A stretch of 64,000 nucleotides of DNA from Uloborus plumipes. Lineage: Eukaryota; Arthropoda; Arachnida; Araneae; Uloboridae. The stretch covers positions 21,663 to 85,662 of the forward strand of contig JAXGGA010004672.1 in NCBI GenBank assembly GCA_038373865.1, in the 5' to 3' direction. A model generated the notes under the pieces. It was given only the letters and a program-made list of their open reading frames with translations, did no database searches and was not told the DNA's origin. The translations under genes were made by a program, and so were the position numbers. Below are positions 26,330 to 37,520 of the stretch, in pieces. Positions within the stretch are counted from its first letter, which is position 1; each line of letters opens with the position of its first letter.

Positions 26330-26765
26330 AGAAAAGGTTGCGGCTCAGCTCCCATCTTTTACATTGCAGCGCCCCCGCTGGGAGGCCAGCGGGCTCTTTG
26401 AGAGGGGAGGCAGTCCCCAACTGTTGAACTAACTGGGCCTTGTTGTCGGACATATGTTTAGCCTTCTATTGAGGCTTTGAGGGGGTTGTGTATGATAAAA
26501 GGTGTCAAAAATCCTCCGCTCGAGCCGATTTTGCCGTGTCCTCTTCTTTTGTGTGACCATGTACCGCGGCGGGACCGTCAAAGCGAGGTGGAAGATTTAA
26601 GCCATCCCCATTGAGGCTAGTTTTCGGCTGTGCCCCGGTTGTTACGCGCTTCAACTGCAAAATCCAGTCTTTAGCTCCACGAGAACACCTAATCCGCAAA
26701 AATGTTTGTCCAACCCCCACTTGCGTCAGGATTAACGAGCCTTATGCAAGTCTCTGTAGATGCAA
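26330..26765. promoter_or_regulatory. GC-rich island left of a hAT insertion
   Basis: A 430-bp block of balanced composition includes 'gcgcccccgctgggaggcc' and 'accgcggcgggaccgtcaaa'. ORFs on both strands (70-75 codons) overlap and show no family. It could be a regulatory element or part of an untranslated exon. Confidence 0.25.
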
Positions 26766-26843
26766 CTTCACCCGTAAAAATTACGTCATTTTTGCGCTGA
26801 GGATTTCGGTCAGCAACAGATTTACTTGTTGAAATGACTAACT

Positions 26844-27542
26844 CAGTGGCGTACTCAGGGGGTGGGCTGATAGGGCTGCAGCCCCCTCCGAAATTTTGAG
26901 AACGAATTTTTTGCACGTAAGCTTTAATATTTTTTTTCCCTTCCTTTCTTTTTGCAGTTGCAAGATCAGAAAAGTTTTCAGATCAAATAATTAAGCAAAA
27001 GACAAAATTAAAAGAAAATGAGAAAAATTATTTCTTTTACTAGTTTTGTCTCGTCTATTTTACTATGTCACATTTCTGATAATTTTAAGTTATTCTATTT
27101 TGTTAGTTTTTATTGTAAGTATATGTTTCAGAAACAAGGATTTATGCTTGTTCATTCGTCTATTTTAATTATATTTAAACAAATGTGATTGAAGCCCAAG
27201 ATGAGGAACAATAGTAAATTTAATTGCAAAATTAATGAAATTAAAGCACAAATTTTCCAAAATATTGCGAGAATATGATTTAAGAACATCTATGTCAGTA
27301 AAGAAAAAATTTCAATATTTTTTTGTCATTTTCTGTTTTTATCAAATGCTTATACTTTTTATAGCAATTATAACGATTAAAAATATAATAATTATGTATT
27401 TTTATCATATTAAATTAGTATTGATGTCACAAATTCCAAATATTTACTTCTCTTAGCTACATTTTATGAGGTGCGCCCCCACCACATCTCTAAAAGTCTC
27501 TGCTCAGCCCCCCCTGAAACGATTTGTCTGCGTACGCCGCTG
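26844..27542. mobile_element. hAT-type non-autonomous element with 8-bp target duplication
   Basis: The duplication GACTAACT is exact at 26836-26843 and 27543-27550. The ends are inverted: CAGTGGCGTACTCAGGGGG on the left and, as complement of the right end, CAGCGGCGTACGC. Subterminal blocks are rich in 'cagccccctccgaaatttt' and 'gctcagccccccctg'. The AT-rich interior has no transposase, so the 699-bp element must have been moved in trans. A relative with matching interior lies at 63408-63864. Confidence 0.9.
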
Positions 27543-28067
27543 GACTAACTGTTGGTCTAACAGTGTTATTGGACTGGCAAAATTGTTATTTACTGAAAAG
27601 ATCCAGGACATGTTGATAAACAAGAGGATTGTTGTTTAATTCCAAATGTACCATTCCTCCTGTAGCGATATGTCCTGAGCAACTGCTTCTGGTTGGTTTC
27701 CAAATGCAAAAAAAAAAAAAAAAAATGTGCCGATATTAAATTAAATCGTCTGTGCCGAGAGGCTTAAATTAAAATCTGTTTTTGATAAGCGGATGTATTG
27801 GCGAATTACTTAGACACATAATATCAACCTTAATTTTAAATGTGTTGCTGTGCTTGTGAATGGTTGCCTACCCTATAAACGAGCCCCTATGGCATGTGTG
27901 TACTGTAGAAGTCGGATTTCACACCAAATTACGGTACAGTTAGAAAAGTGACACAGTGCATCCCGAATTGCCGGCCTAGCTGGCACAAGACAACAACAAA
28001 CAATCATTCGGTTTTTACACCCTATTAAAAAATCCTAATCAAATTTGTAGTAATTTCACTCGATGTA

Positions 28068-28330
28068 TCGCTGTTCCAAAAGAATAATGACACAACTGCT
28101 AAAACTGAAATTTTACAACAGATCAAAAGGAAAAAAAAAACTTTTATTTGAAACGCTAACTGTGAAAATTAATTATGTGACTGAAAATAATGACAGAGAC
28201 AAAAGTCAAAATACAATTACTCGTACTTGGTTGTTCCACCGTAAGCTTTAGGACTTTGTGATATCATCAAACACTTAAACTCAATTACTCAAAAATGTAC
28301 AGTTATGTCATTGTCGTTCCGGAACAGCGA
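28068..28330. mobile_element. TIR MITE (TCGCTGTTCC ends), TA target site
   Basis: The left end TCGCTGTTCC and the right end GGAACAGCGA are exact inverted repeats. Pairing continues with small gaps through 'taatgacacaactg' and 'cagttatgtcattg'. TA flanks lie at 28066-28067 and 28331-28332. The 263-bp interior is non-coding. It sits only about 140 bp downstream (in gene sense) of the coding exon, inside the presumed first intron after it. The TCGCTG terminus is shared with the MITE at 48590. Confidence 0.8.
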
Positions 28331-28468
28331 TATAATTTTGAAAGTTATCTAGTTTACAACGTAAGGGGGTAAATTTCGCATTAGCTTTGTCAACAGAATT
28401 AATTCGTATGTAGAATTATTATGTTAAAATTTGAAATACATAAAAATACTCAAAGGATGTAAACTTAC

Positions 28469-28555
28469 CGAGTAGTCGGAAGCAGTTTCGATTTCGTGTT
28501 TCACTGCAGTCGATAACCGAAACGGTATGTCTGGAAAGTCGTACATTGTGCTCAT
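28469..28555 (-). CDS. First coding exon of an unidentified spliced gene
   Basis: Read on the minus strand, exon 28567-28469 begins after a T-rich acceptor ending TTTTTCATCCAG. It has 12 nt of 5' UTR containing an in-frame TAA, then ATG with G at -3, then 29 codons starting MSTMYDFPDIPFRLSTAVKH and ending ETASDYS. The consensus donor GTAAGTTT follows in phase 0. The peptide contains VKHE, a possible SUMO acceptor (hydrophobic-K-x-E), often seen in nuclear regulators; that is a weak hint only. The rest of the gene would lie at lower coordinates or beyond the window. I do not recognise the protein. Splice signals, upstream stop and peptide composition together make chance unlikely, but transcript evidence is absent. 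Confidence 0.55.
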
Positions 28556-28569
28556 GTCAAATTAGTCCT

Positions 28570-31555
28570 GGATGAAAAATAATAAAAATATGTTAAAATA
28601 TATTTCTTACATACACGTATAAATAAACATTAACAAAATTACACACTTAGAGATTACAATATCAAAGCCCTAGTGATATTACAATTAACTTTTACGGTGC
28701 TGTGTCTCACCGCTCGTAACATTCTTTATGGTTGAGATTTGTTTACTAATATTAGCACGCGAATAATTAAATGTACATGTAAAACTAAGACTTTAAGTCA
28801 AACTCACTTGTTGGTACTCAGCGAATTACAAAAATCAATTAATTAAAAAACACATTGCCAACAAATTTGCAAGCAAGCAACTTTGTTTCAGACTTTTCTT
28901 AGTTTTCAATTGGTTTTGAAGTAAATTCATTCGTAAACAACCGCCAGCAATCGTGAGGGGAAATGCACCTTTTGATTACTAGCAGTTTGTTTAGATATTT
29001 TAAAATTTAACTATTCCCATTCATTAGTTTTCATTCGCAAGATTAATTTACATATTGTTCTCCAAAAACTACTTCAAACCGTCTCAATGAGTGTATGCTT
29101 GAGTTGTGAATTCAAGTTAGATTGCAAGACTTGATTGCCTTGCTTATAAGCATTAAGCACAGGGAAAATACTTGTTTGCACAGAAAATACTCCTTTGTAT
29201 TTCGCATAGCATAATCATGTATAGCCTGTCTTAGTATCATCATGTATTTGCAATACATGATATGCTAGTCCGACATGTATTATTAATATACATTATTAGT
29301 TTTGTGATGTTGACCTCTATTTTTTTATTCACTCCGAAATTATCTTCGTGTCTGAAATTGTATTTTAGCAAAATGTATTCTTAAAATTTTGTCTTAATTT
29401 AAATTAATTTTAATTTGAATAAGCTACATTTCGCAAGATTAATCTTAAAAACACCATAGTGTTGAAATTGCGTTGCCGGCACATATTGCTATTCAGTACT
29501 GCACAATTTGAACTTCTGTGTTAACTTCCCCATACAGTTTACAAAAAATCGATGCTGATGAACAATCAGAATGATCTCGGCTTAGCTTAAAAACTTTTAT
29601 GCTGATTTTCATGGGCCTTCAGAACAATTTCACAGTAACTATACATTTTTAATTCATTTATTCGAATCAACCATATCATTGTACGCTGGACCCTGATTCA
29701 ATTATATTATAGTATTGGGTGCATAATGAGGAACGCATGATTAATTTGGACGATCATATGATCAGATTCGAAAATCAAAAGATCAAATAGAGTACAGTAG
29801 AGAGCATGGTTAGAAAACTACGCAGTATTTAACTATGTTTTCTTTTTAATTAGATAATTAATCTGTTTAAATAACGCATTCAATATAAAAATAATTGAAA
29901 AGAATTATTTTGAAAGAAACGTGCGAATGCGTAACTCATTCCTTACACACCTCGTTTTCCCTTGGTGTGTAACCTACAGAAATTGGTATGCCCCAAAAAA
30001 GAAATTCAAACGCGGATCGTTTTCGCTTTATCCTGAAATCCGCCAAGCTGCGTTATCCAATAAGAGCCGTAACGACTCTTGAAATACCTTGTTCACACCC
30101 TTTTCGTCTATCCATTTCCACCATCTAGAAACCCGAGAGCGCCAGCTCTTGATATACGTGGGGAGTATTTTTTTTCCTCCCTTCACATCTCCACTCTCTT
30201 TTCAACTCCGACAACCTCTCCATTGTCAAAAACGCCTAAAATACTTTACAATGTTTCTTATCGCAGTACTTTACTTTTTTTTTTCCTCTCCTCCCTCCCT
30301 TCTTTATCTTGTTGGATGTGGAACGGTTTTGGGACTATTATTAGCATTACCGAATTTCTCGCCAAATATACTGAAAAATTGCATTTGGCAGAATTCACGC
30401 TGTCAGGTTTAATAATAATAATGCTACTGCTTCAGAATATAATTATCGCAATGGAAAGGAGGCCTATTGCACCGCAACTAAGCTTAAGGGGTCCCAAAAT
30501 ATTTCATTAATAATCTTCATAAACAAAAAGGAGGAAGGAAAAAATGTGCTCAGAGCAAAACTTATACCTCTGAGCTAAAATAGAAATTATTCTGACTCTC
30601 GCAGTAGAAAGCAATATTTTAAAACGAAAAAGCTTTATTCTTGATATGTCAAGGTGTTTTAAAATAAAGAATAAATTCCGGACACTTAAGTTCTGAACGA
30701 TTTTGGTGATAAACAGTCATCGAAACATGATCTTAATCTTTACGGATCTTCATTTACAAAATAAAAGGAAAGGGACCAAAGAAGGTATTTATAACCATTA
30801 CTACTATGGAAAACTTCTTGGAAACTGAACTTCCATAAAGTTTTCTAGCAACAGTATTATTAAGTAATTCCTCATGCTGTCGATGATACTTAAGAAAAAA
30901 CTGTACAATTACCTTAAAAGTTCAAAGAATCCCAGTAACGTTAACACGTTAACCGACAAGCTACGAGATAATTCGTAGTATGTGAGCTTATAGCTGAGAA
31001 AACCCACTTCGAGTTAGCTTGTAATTCCTGGATTTACCGTTTCCACACATATTCGAGAAAAATGTCATACTCAGGCATAAAAATGGTTTAGGAAAAGGTA
31101 CCATAAAATCCAAACTTGCTCACAAGAACATAGTTTTTAGAGTAGCTCATATTCTGCGATTTTTTTATAGCTTTTGCAGTCAAGGTGTTTAGTAATGCAG
31201 TAAAGTTTAAGCTCTTTACAGAAGTAATAGGAGGAAACAGCGTCGTGACATGACAATTGCAAAAAAAATGTAAACATGAGTTACAGTAACATCTTTTTCA
31301 ACTAAAAAAATTTTGTCTCTTTCAGACTGTAGCAAGACATTCTGCTTCCTTATGACAATTGTTTTAAGTCTAAAAGTAGAAAACTTTTTCATATAAAAGA
31401 GGAAGATCAGTCTAATTCAGAAATACAAGTGCACAATATAGTTGGTAATGTATGGCCCGCAAACTCTGCCTTCTCACGGATCAAACCAACTAGTAGCTAA
31501 ATGATTGCATTGATTAATATTTTCTTCCAAAAATCACATGACTAGTTGCAAACAG
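28570..31555. other. Presumed 5' intron, AT-rich
   Basis: This lies upstream of the minus-strand coding exon and is most simply an intron. It contains a pyrimidine-rich stretch at 30090-30310 that opens two overlapping plus-strand ORFs (143 and 107 codons) of low-complexity composition, and a short hairpin ATCATGTATT/AATACATGAT at 29239-29261. A TTAACACGTTAACC phrase at 30943 recalls piggyBac ends but lacks a partner. No other feature is supported. Confidence 0.4.
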
Positions 31556-31559
31556 TATA

Positions 31560-31990
31560 TTATCTTTTCCCCATTCAGGCGACACTTTGCTGAGAGAGAT
31601 CTTCGCCTGTTAACAGGCAGAGGAAAATCCGCCCCTTAACCTCCCATCCTAAACGAGCCATATGTTAAGAGGATCCTATTTCAAGAGCACGCCGCCCCGC
31701 GCCAGAAACTCAACACTCCACCTAATGATCTCCTAGCTTTCGGAAGGAGATCAAATTGTCAAAACAGATCGAGATCGGGTATCGACCCTCGTATGTCTCC
31801 CCGAGTTGACATTTCTCACACAGCATCCGTCCCTAATTTGCTGAGTATCGCGAGTCGGTTCTTTTGGGCGATGTGGGACGGGGCCGTCGCGAATCAAAGT
31901 AACTTCTTTCTTTCCCGGGCCGCACACTGGCTTTAGTGACGTCACACATTGAGTCCTTCCTCCGCGCTCCGCGCCAGATCGAAAGCACGG
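31560..31990 (-). promoter_or_regulatory. CpG-rich island with CRE, candidate promoter
   Basis: About 430 bp with many CG dinucleotides stand in AT-rich DNA. It contains the CRE palindrome GTGACGTCAC (about 31937-31946) and 'cgccgccccgcgccag'. In minus-strand sense, a fair donor, GTGAGAAATG, begins at 31819, so the island could hold a 5' UTR exon that splices to 28567. That link is inference from position and orientation. The 81-codon reverse ORF across it has no recognisable domain. An 8-bp stem GATCTCCT/AGGAGATC lies at about 31727-31752. Confidence 0.35.
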
Positions 31991-31996
31991 TTTCAT

Positions 31997-32810
31997 CCTA
32001 GTTTTCGCTTAAAAATGAGAATGTATTGTACAATACACAGGTTTAAACACAAATATTTTTGTGTATATTTTTTACTGGTTTATATATTAGCCCAATCAAT
32101 GTGAATGAATAATAATTATCACATTGAAAAATAATAATAATAATAAAAATACTTAAAATATAAAGTTTGCAAGTTTTGCTCTTTCCAAATCATGTTTTTT
32201 TTTTTTTTTTTGAAAACTGTTATTTATAGCAAATAAAAGCAATAGTCAGAAACACATGTTTTTTTCCCTACCCAATCCGAAGTAAAATTTTTAGTCATAA
32301 GATTTTTGAAACAACTAAATATCAAATAAATAAATTAGGAATGAATAAACCCTTAGTTAATATGATAATAGTTAATAGTTAATATCCTCCTGCTACATCA
32401 TATTTTCATAGTAAAGTTCTGTATTAAGCTTTTTGCAACTTAAACAGAGTAGATATGAAAATAATGAACGAAAGAAACCCATCACACATTTTTAAATTAA
32501 AATTTATTACTGCATCAATGACATAATTACTCCTGCGTTAACTACTTTTGCAGCAGGTAAAGAATAAGTACTCCTAATCATTTAGAGTGTGGCAATAATA
32601 ATGGATGAATTCAAAAAATAGCAATCAAGTAGATTTGTCGACTAAAATGACTTACAATAAGTACAACATATAGTAAATACATTATGAAAATTTTTCTTTT
32701 TTTTCAATCATTTAACCCATTTATGGTTTTGCAATTTCTATTATCAATAAAGAAAGAACATATAAGAAAGTCGTTAATAAAAGAATGATCATAGTTTGAA
32801 ACTAAATATG
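31997..32810. other. AT-rich stretch with simple repeats
   Basis: The stretch includes an ATA/AATA tract near 32130-32150 and a T run near 32195-32210. Nothing else is supported. Confidence 0.5.
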
Positions 32811-32814
32811 CATA

Positions 32815-33000
32815 CAGTAAATTATACCGATTATTCTCTGAATAGGGTGGCACGGTAACCGCTGACAAGCAAATACCGCTAATACAACGAAAACTAGTTA
32901 AAAACGATACTAAAATGTACAATAGCTAAAAGGATCAGTAATACTCATGCATACATTTCAATGAAACTAAAACGATGACATTACACACATACATTTTGCT
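32815..33000. mobile_element. Diverged pogo-like MITE relic
   Basis: Starting with CAGTAAATTATACCGATTAT after a TA, this segment follows the MITE at 8615-8910 base by base with changes: 'cacggtaaccgctgacaagc' against 'cacgataaccgtggataagc', then 'aaataccgctaata', then 'gtacaatagctaaaa'. The right end is lost or unrecognisable. Confidence 0.65.
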
Positions 33001-33254
33001 CATGAGCAAGAAAAGTGACACAACTCAAAATTTTGAAAAAACGTACTGACTTATTTTTATTATTTGAGACTAAATCACTTGAAAATACTATTGCACAAAA
33101 CGGTAATTTTTTCCAGTGCTGTTTTTTTTTTTTTTTTAAAGCTGTGTCTCTTTTCATCTCATAAGCGATACACATTACTTTAAACACTGATTATGCCCAC
33201 TGACAAGAAAGGCTATTTTTTGACTATTTCTTTCTGAATATTTGCAACTTAAAT

Positions 33255-34103
33255 TTATTGGCTGGTGAAAACATTGAGTTTTCTTTTGTTATTTTTTGTT
33301 TTCAACCTGTCATTTTTTACTTTTGAATAATTGTTTAGATAAATATTTGCAAAAATAGACACACATTTACTAGCTAAAATATTACTGTCGTTGCCACAAA
33401 TGCATTCATAATCCCCGCCTATTTTAAGCAGTTCCAGTTTATCCATAACCAGTTGAACAAAGATGTTTTTCTGGTTGCCCAGTTTTAAAAACTCTTCCTC
33501 ATATGGTTTTGAAATTAATTTTTGGAAAATTTGATATGCTTCCACAGCAATGTCGAAAGGAAATTTTTGTGGCCATTTTAAATTCCCTCTGTCAGTGAGC
33601 ATAAGATAGTCATCAACTTCTTTGGGACACTCAAATTTCAAATCTTTATCTTGACATAATTCCTGGGGACAATATTTACATGACATCCTTTGAGTTACCT
33701 GAAAACTAACATACCCAGCAATGTAAATTAACACCGATAATACTGATTCACTAATTTCGACATTATCAGTTGAATTAAATAGTTTGTAAAAGTTATCAGG
33801 AACGATATAGCTATTTACTGTTGAAGAATCGTCCGAAGCCAACTCTTTGATTTGGAAATGCCCAATTTTGTCAGAGTATAAATCCATTAAATTTAAAACT
33901 TTTAATTTATGCTCTGACTCCAGAACTTGTTGAAAAGAAACATTGTAATTGCCCCCACTCATTTGTCGATATTGACCGAAGCGAGCTTCAAGTTGGTCCG
34001 TTTGAAATTTTCCTAGTAAAATGAATGCAGGATTAAATTTTTTAAAAACGTATTTACTGCGCCCCGTCCCCTTTCCCCTTCTGTGTCCATTCTTCCCACT
34101 CAT
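33255..34103 (-). pseudogene. P-element/THAP9-type transposase, C-terminal relic
   Basis: A 282-codon open frame matches the C-terminal half of P-superfamily transposases. Residues around 32-60 read LGKFQTDQLEARFGQYRQ and then SGGNYNVS, the family's signature block. A later segment has VLIYIAGYVSFQV with CKYC, and near the end CICG precedes the FANIYLNNY block. The THAP DNA-binding domain and the catalytic RNase H-like region that should precede this are missing. An in-frame TAA lies just upstream of the first ATG (34122-34124), so the copy is 5'-truncated and cannot be active alone. The intact 282-codon frame suggests fairly recent loss or domestication. I saw no 8-bp target duplication or P-type ends. 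Confidence 0.85.
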
Positions 34104-34229
34104 CTTTATTTCTACATTTAGTTATTCTTTTCTTTTTCTCTTATTACTTCACAGAAGTTGACTAATTCCCCACTTTTTTCTGGGAAAAAATATATTTGTT
34201 CATATAGTTCGTCAGTTTAGCGTCCCTAT

Positions 34230-34500
34230 AATCTGACGCCCAGGGCACTAGCCCCCCTCCCTCCCTATAACGGTGAATAACATTGAGGGGAAAAAATTTA
34301 CAAGCACCCATAAACAATTGCGAATGTCCGATCTGTCTTGTCCGACGCTCCGATCTTTCGACTCAATGAATGACGTCACGGGCTCTCCCAATCTCACAGT
34401 GTCAGGCCCGGGGAGGAAAAGAGTAGAGTAGAGGAGAGAATCGCGATGGCCCCGTGTGGGACCGGATCCAGGTGCCGGATCAGGAGCTTCGCAACATTTA
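34230..34500. promoter_or_regulatory. GC-richer island with CRE-like site, invaded by fold-back element
   Basis: The sequence is of balanced composition, with AATGACGTCACGGG near 34369 and 'agtagagtagaggagag'. It is interrupted on its right by the fold-back element at 34506. It could be a regulatory element; there is no direct evidence. Confidence 0.25.
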
Positions 34501-34505
34501 ATATA

Positions 34506-35156
34506 CAGGGTGTCCACTCCAATCGTGGACCAATAGCTAATTTCTAAACCGTTAGAGATACGCATATAGTTTATTTAGGAAAAAATCTCCAAATTATGAA
34601 AGGAATTTTGGGTCTATTCAATGTTTTTCAAAAAATCAAATTTTGAAAGAGTTACGAAATTTAAATTTTTATACAGCCCCCCAGTCCTGTCAATCATATT
34701 TAGTAAAACATTCTTGACACTGTAACGTTTAAAACTAAAAAAAAATCACTCTTCTACGACAAAAATTGACCGAGTTATGACGTTTTGAAAAATCAAGATT
34801 TTGAAAGATTTCGCATACGGTCCCTTAAGCGATCGCTCGATGACGTCATGAAATAATGCAAAATCTTGATTTTTCAAAACGTCATAACTCGGTCAATTTT
34901 TGTGGTAGAGGAGTGATTTTTTTTTAGTTTTAAACGTTACAGTGTCAAGAATGTTTTACTAAATATGATTGATAGGACTGGGGGGCTGTATAAAAATTTA
35001 AATTTCGTAACTCTTTCAAAATTTGATTTTTTGAAAAACATTGAATAGACCCAAAATTCCTTTCATAATTTGGAGATTTTTTCCTAAATAAACTATATGC
35101 GTATCTCTAACGGTTTAGAAATTAGCTATTGGTCCACGATTGGAGTGGACACCCTG
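34506..35156. mobile_element. 651-bp near-perfect fold-back (hairpin) element
   Basis: The two arms, 34506-34803 and 34859-35156, are each 298 nt and are reverse complements with only about three mismatches. Ends are CAGGGTGTCCACTCCAATCG and its complement, flanked by TATA on both sides (34502-34505, 35157-35160), consistent with a TA or TATA target site. The 55-nt centre holds two palindromes, GCGATCGC and ATGACGTCAT. There is no coding capacity. A transcript would form a roughly 300-bp duplex. The second copy is at 44380-44802. CAGGGTGTCC ends suggest a Tc1/mariner-type MITE, but the class is not certain. Confidence 0.92.
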
Positions 35157-35328
35157 TATATCGAGCGAGACTTTAATGTCCTGGGCAAAAACAAAGGTGC
35201 TAACATTGCTCATAATGTCGCGAGTTTCGTTTAATTGTGTCTATTCCGCATGAAGTGGGCATCTTCCCCCGAGCCCCCTTTCAAACAAACCCTGAAAAAG
35301 TTTCAAGGGCCCAATATGCTCAACGAAT

Positions 35329-35346
35329 CCCCCCCCCCCCCCCCCC
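35329..35346. repeat. Poly(C) tract
   Basis: An uninterrupted run of 18 C. It may be unstable in sequencing. Confidence 0.9.
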
Positions 35347-35349
35347 ATG

Positions 35350-36380
35350 GCCACTCCTGTGTGAAACTTTTCCACCGGCCAGAAGTTTCTCCTGCTGGGA
35401 CAGGCTAGAATTGGCTATAACATATTCCTGGGAGACATTCATGTAAATTACCATATCAGGAATGGCAATAATACAATTTAAAACTAAGGAATTTACCCTT
35501 GCACCGCTTGAGAAAACCAGGTGAAAAACTACCTCAAATTATTTTCCTAACCGTTTTGCTCGCTCTATACGGGCACAGATTCTTTCGAATGATGATAACT
35601 TCTTTGTAACAAGTTGTCTTTCTATGTGTCAATATATATCAACAAAACAAATCGGCAATATTTGTTGCAAACAAGGTGGCACTATTTAAGTATTTATCAT
35701 ATGCTTTGCTAATCCCTAAAAGATATTCTGGATTTCGGGAGGGTACGTTGTGATTGCGGGGCTATTGACCGACTGACGCATGAATCAAATTATTGCATCA
35801 CTAAGTCATTCCCGAACTTTTATTTGAAAACGCCGATAGGATACGTAATATTATAAAAATTATGAGAGCAGCACATATTTTTAAAGTCCTAGTTGCAATT
35901 ATTTGTTTGAACAGCAAATCTTTAAAAACTTGAACCTTTGTGTGATCATTTGGCTATTAACGGTAATTATTAGAAATCAGAAATTTAATTAGAAGACTTG
36001 AAACGGCGATGCGTTAAAAGAATTTCGATACAAAAACGCAAACTTCTGAAAGACGATTTGGATTCTATATAATTTCAAGTGAAGCCAGATAAATATATTT
36101 ACACAAAAGCAAACCATATTATATGAACATTCAGTTTCTGTATAATTTAAAGCTACGAATGGTAATAGACGAAATTTAAACGGAAACTATTGGAAGTGGT
36201 TCATTAAAAATATTTTTACCCAAGCAAGCATTTAGAGGAATATTTAATTAACTTAACTAAAATTTATATGAAAAGTTTAAAGCTAATAACATGCTTGAGT
36301 AAACAAGCTGTAAATATACACATCAAGGTCTGTCTAACAAAATATAGATGTTTGTTACAGCCACGGTGCAGTTCCCAATC
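35350..36380. other. AT-rich stretch, nothing recognised
   Basis: No transposon ends, ORFs or RNA genes can be supported. Confidence 0.5.
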
Positions 36381-36384
36381 CGGA

Positions 36385-36900
36385 AATATTTTTTCAGAAT
36401 TTTTTCCCAAACTCTAACAAAAGGGGATTACTTTGGATTAATATTTCTCTTTGTACGCCGGGACTCGGCAAGATGTATATTATTCTTCCGGGGATTACGG
36501 AAAAGCAAACAATGTGTTTGATTTTACTCTCCCCCCAGTTGTGGTGACCGGCGTTTAACAAAAACCTCGTCCAACAATGCAAGTAAGATATTAGTCATAT
36601 TTGATCTGATAATCTCATCAATAGCTTTTTGACGTTCTGAACTGCTAAGCAAACCGCAACCGCCTGCCAGATGAAGACTGGCTAATCCCGTCGGTAAAAT
36701 CGGAATCCGTTTAAGACCATGAAGTCTCGGGGAAAGTTCTGATGGATAAGTCGAAATTTTGACGCCTTCCAGTCTTTTGTTGCAATTGAATCCCGACTCT
36801 TTGAGAGTCGTCGGGATTGTGTGATGTCTGTATTATTCCGCAAGCTCTTTGCCATCTGTTGTGGCGTGGTAACTGAACTCATGTGTGAGACTTTGGTGAC
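36385..36900. promoter_or_regulatory. Island of balanced composition with hairpin
   Basis: The stretch includes an imperfect stem-loop at 36789-36818 (AATCCCGACTCT pairing with AGAGTCGTCGGGATT, a three-base bulge). Overlapping minus-strand ORFs of 62 and 66 codons have no known domain. It could be regulatory or a short structured RNA; evidence is limited to composition and the stem. Confidence 0.25.
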
Positions 36901-37044
36901 TTTCCCCCGTTTGTCAACTTTTCATGAAGGATAGTCTATTTTACCTGTAATTCTAATAGCAAAGAGTGCTCAAATAGATCGTACACTTTTGCAAGGCTAA
37001 AAATGCAAAAAACAAAATCATTTGACAAAGATAATAGGATTAAC

Positions 37045-37520
37045 TATGGACCTCTTTCCTGCCTTTTATCTCTCTAATTGACATTTGACTCTTATTGCCG
37101 TGCATTGACTATTTACAAAATGCTCATTGCAAAAAGTGAACATCAATATTCACCCTTAGCTTATTTTTCTAACCTTAATTGACTCTTATTAACACTCATT
37201 GACTATTTTCAGAATACTCATTGTAAGTGCTTAACATTTATGAACATCCACACGTTATTTTGTTTGACTAATCGACATCAGACTTTCATTACTACTCTTT
37301 AACTGTTTTGAAAATACGAATAGTAAGAAGTTGGTAAACGTTTATGGATCCCTATTCCCTACTGTCCACTTTGCCTACCTCTTATTGACATCTAATTTTT
37401 ATTACCACTCATTATTATCTTTGAAAACTCATTGTAAGTAAGTAGTAAGCGCCAATGAACCTCCACTCTCCATTTTGTCCGACTATACTTGACATCTGAC
37501 TCTATTCTGGTGGCTGATAT
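37045..37520. repeat. Decayed minisatellite, about four copies
   Basis: A unit of roughly 95-110 bp repeats with divergence. Landmarks are TGACTATTT(T)-CA-AATGCTCATTG-AA near 37107, 37202 and, more decayed, 37305 and 37408. Each is followed by 'aacattTATGgac(c)' and then 'ttttgt-c-actaattGACAT'. Spacing drifts with indels. No reading frame is conserved. Confidence 0.65.

Noticed and set aside
30079..30510. Plus-strand ORF of 143 codons, the second longest in the window
   Set aside because: It crosses a pyrimidine-rich tract, is P/S/L/F-rich by composition, overlaps another frame of 107 codons, and has no recognisable domain.
30943..30985. TTAACACGTTAACC phrase resembling a piggyBac end
   Set aside because: No matching inverted end with TTAA found nearby.
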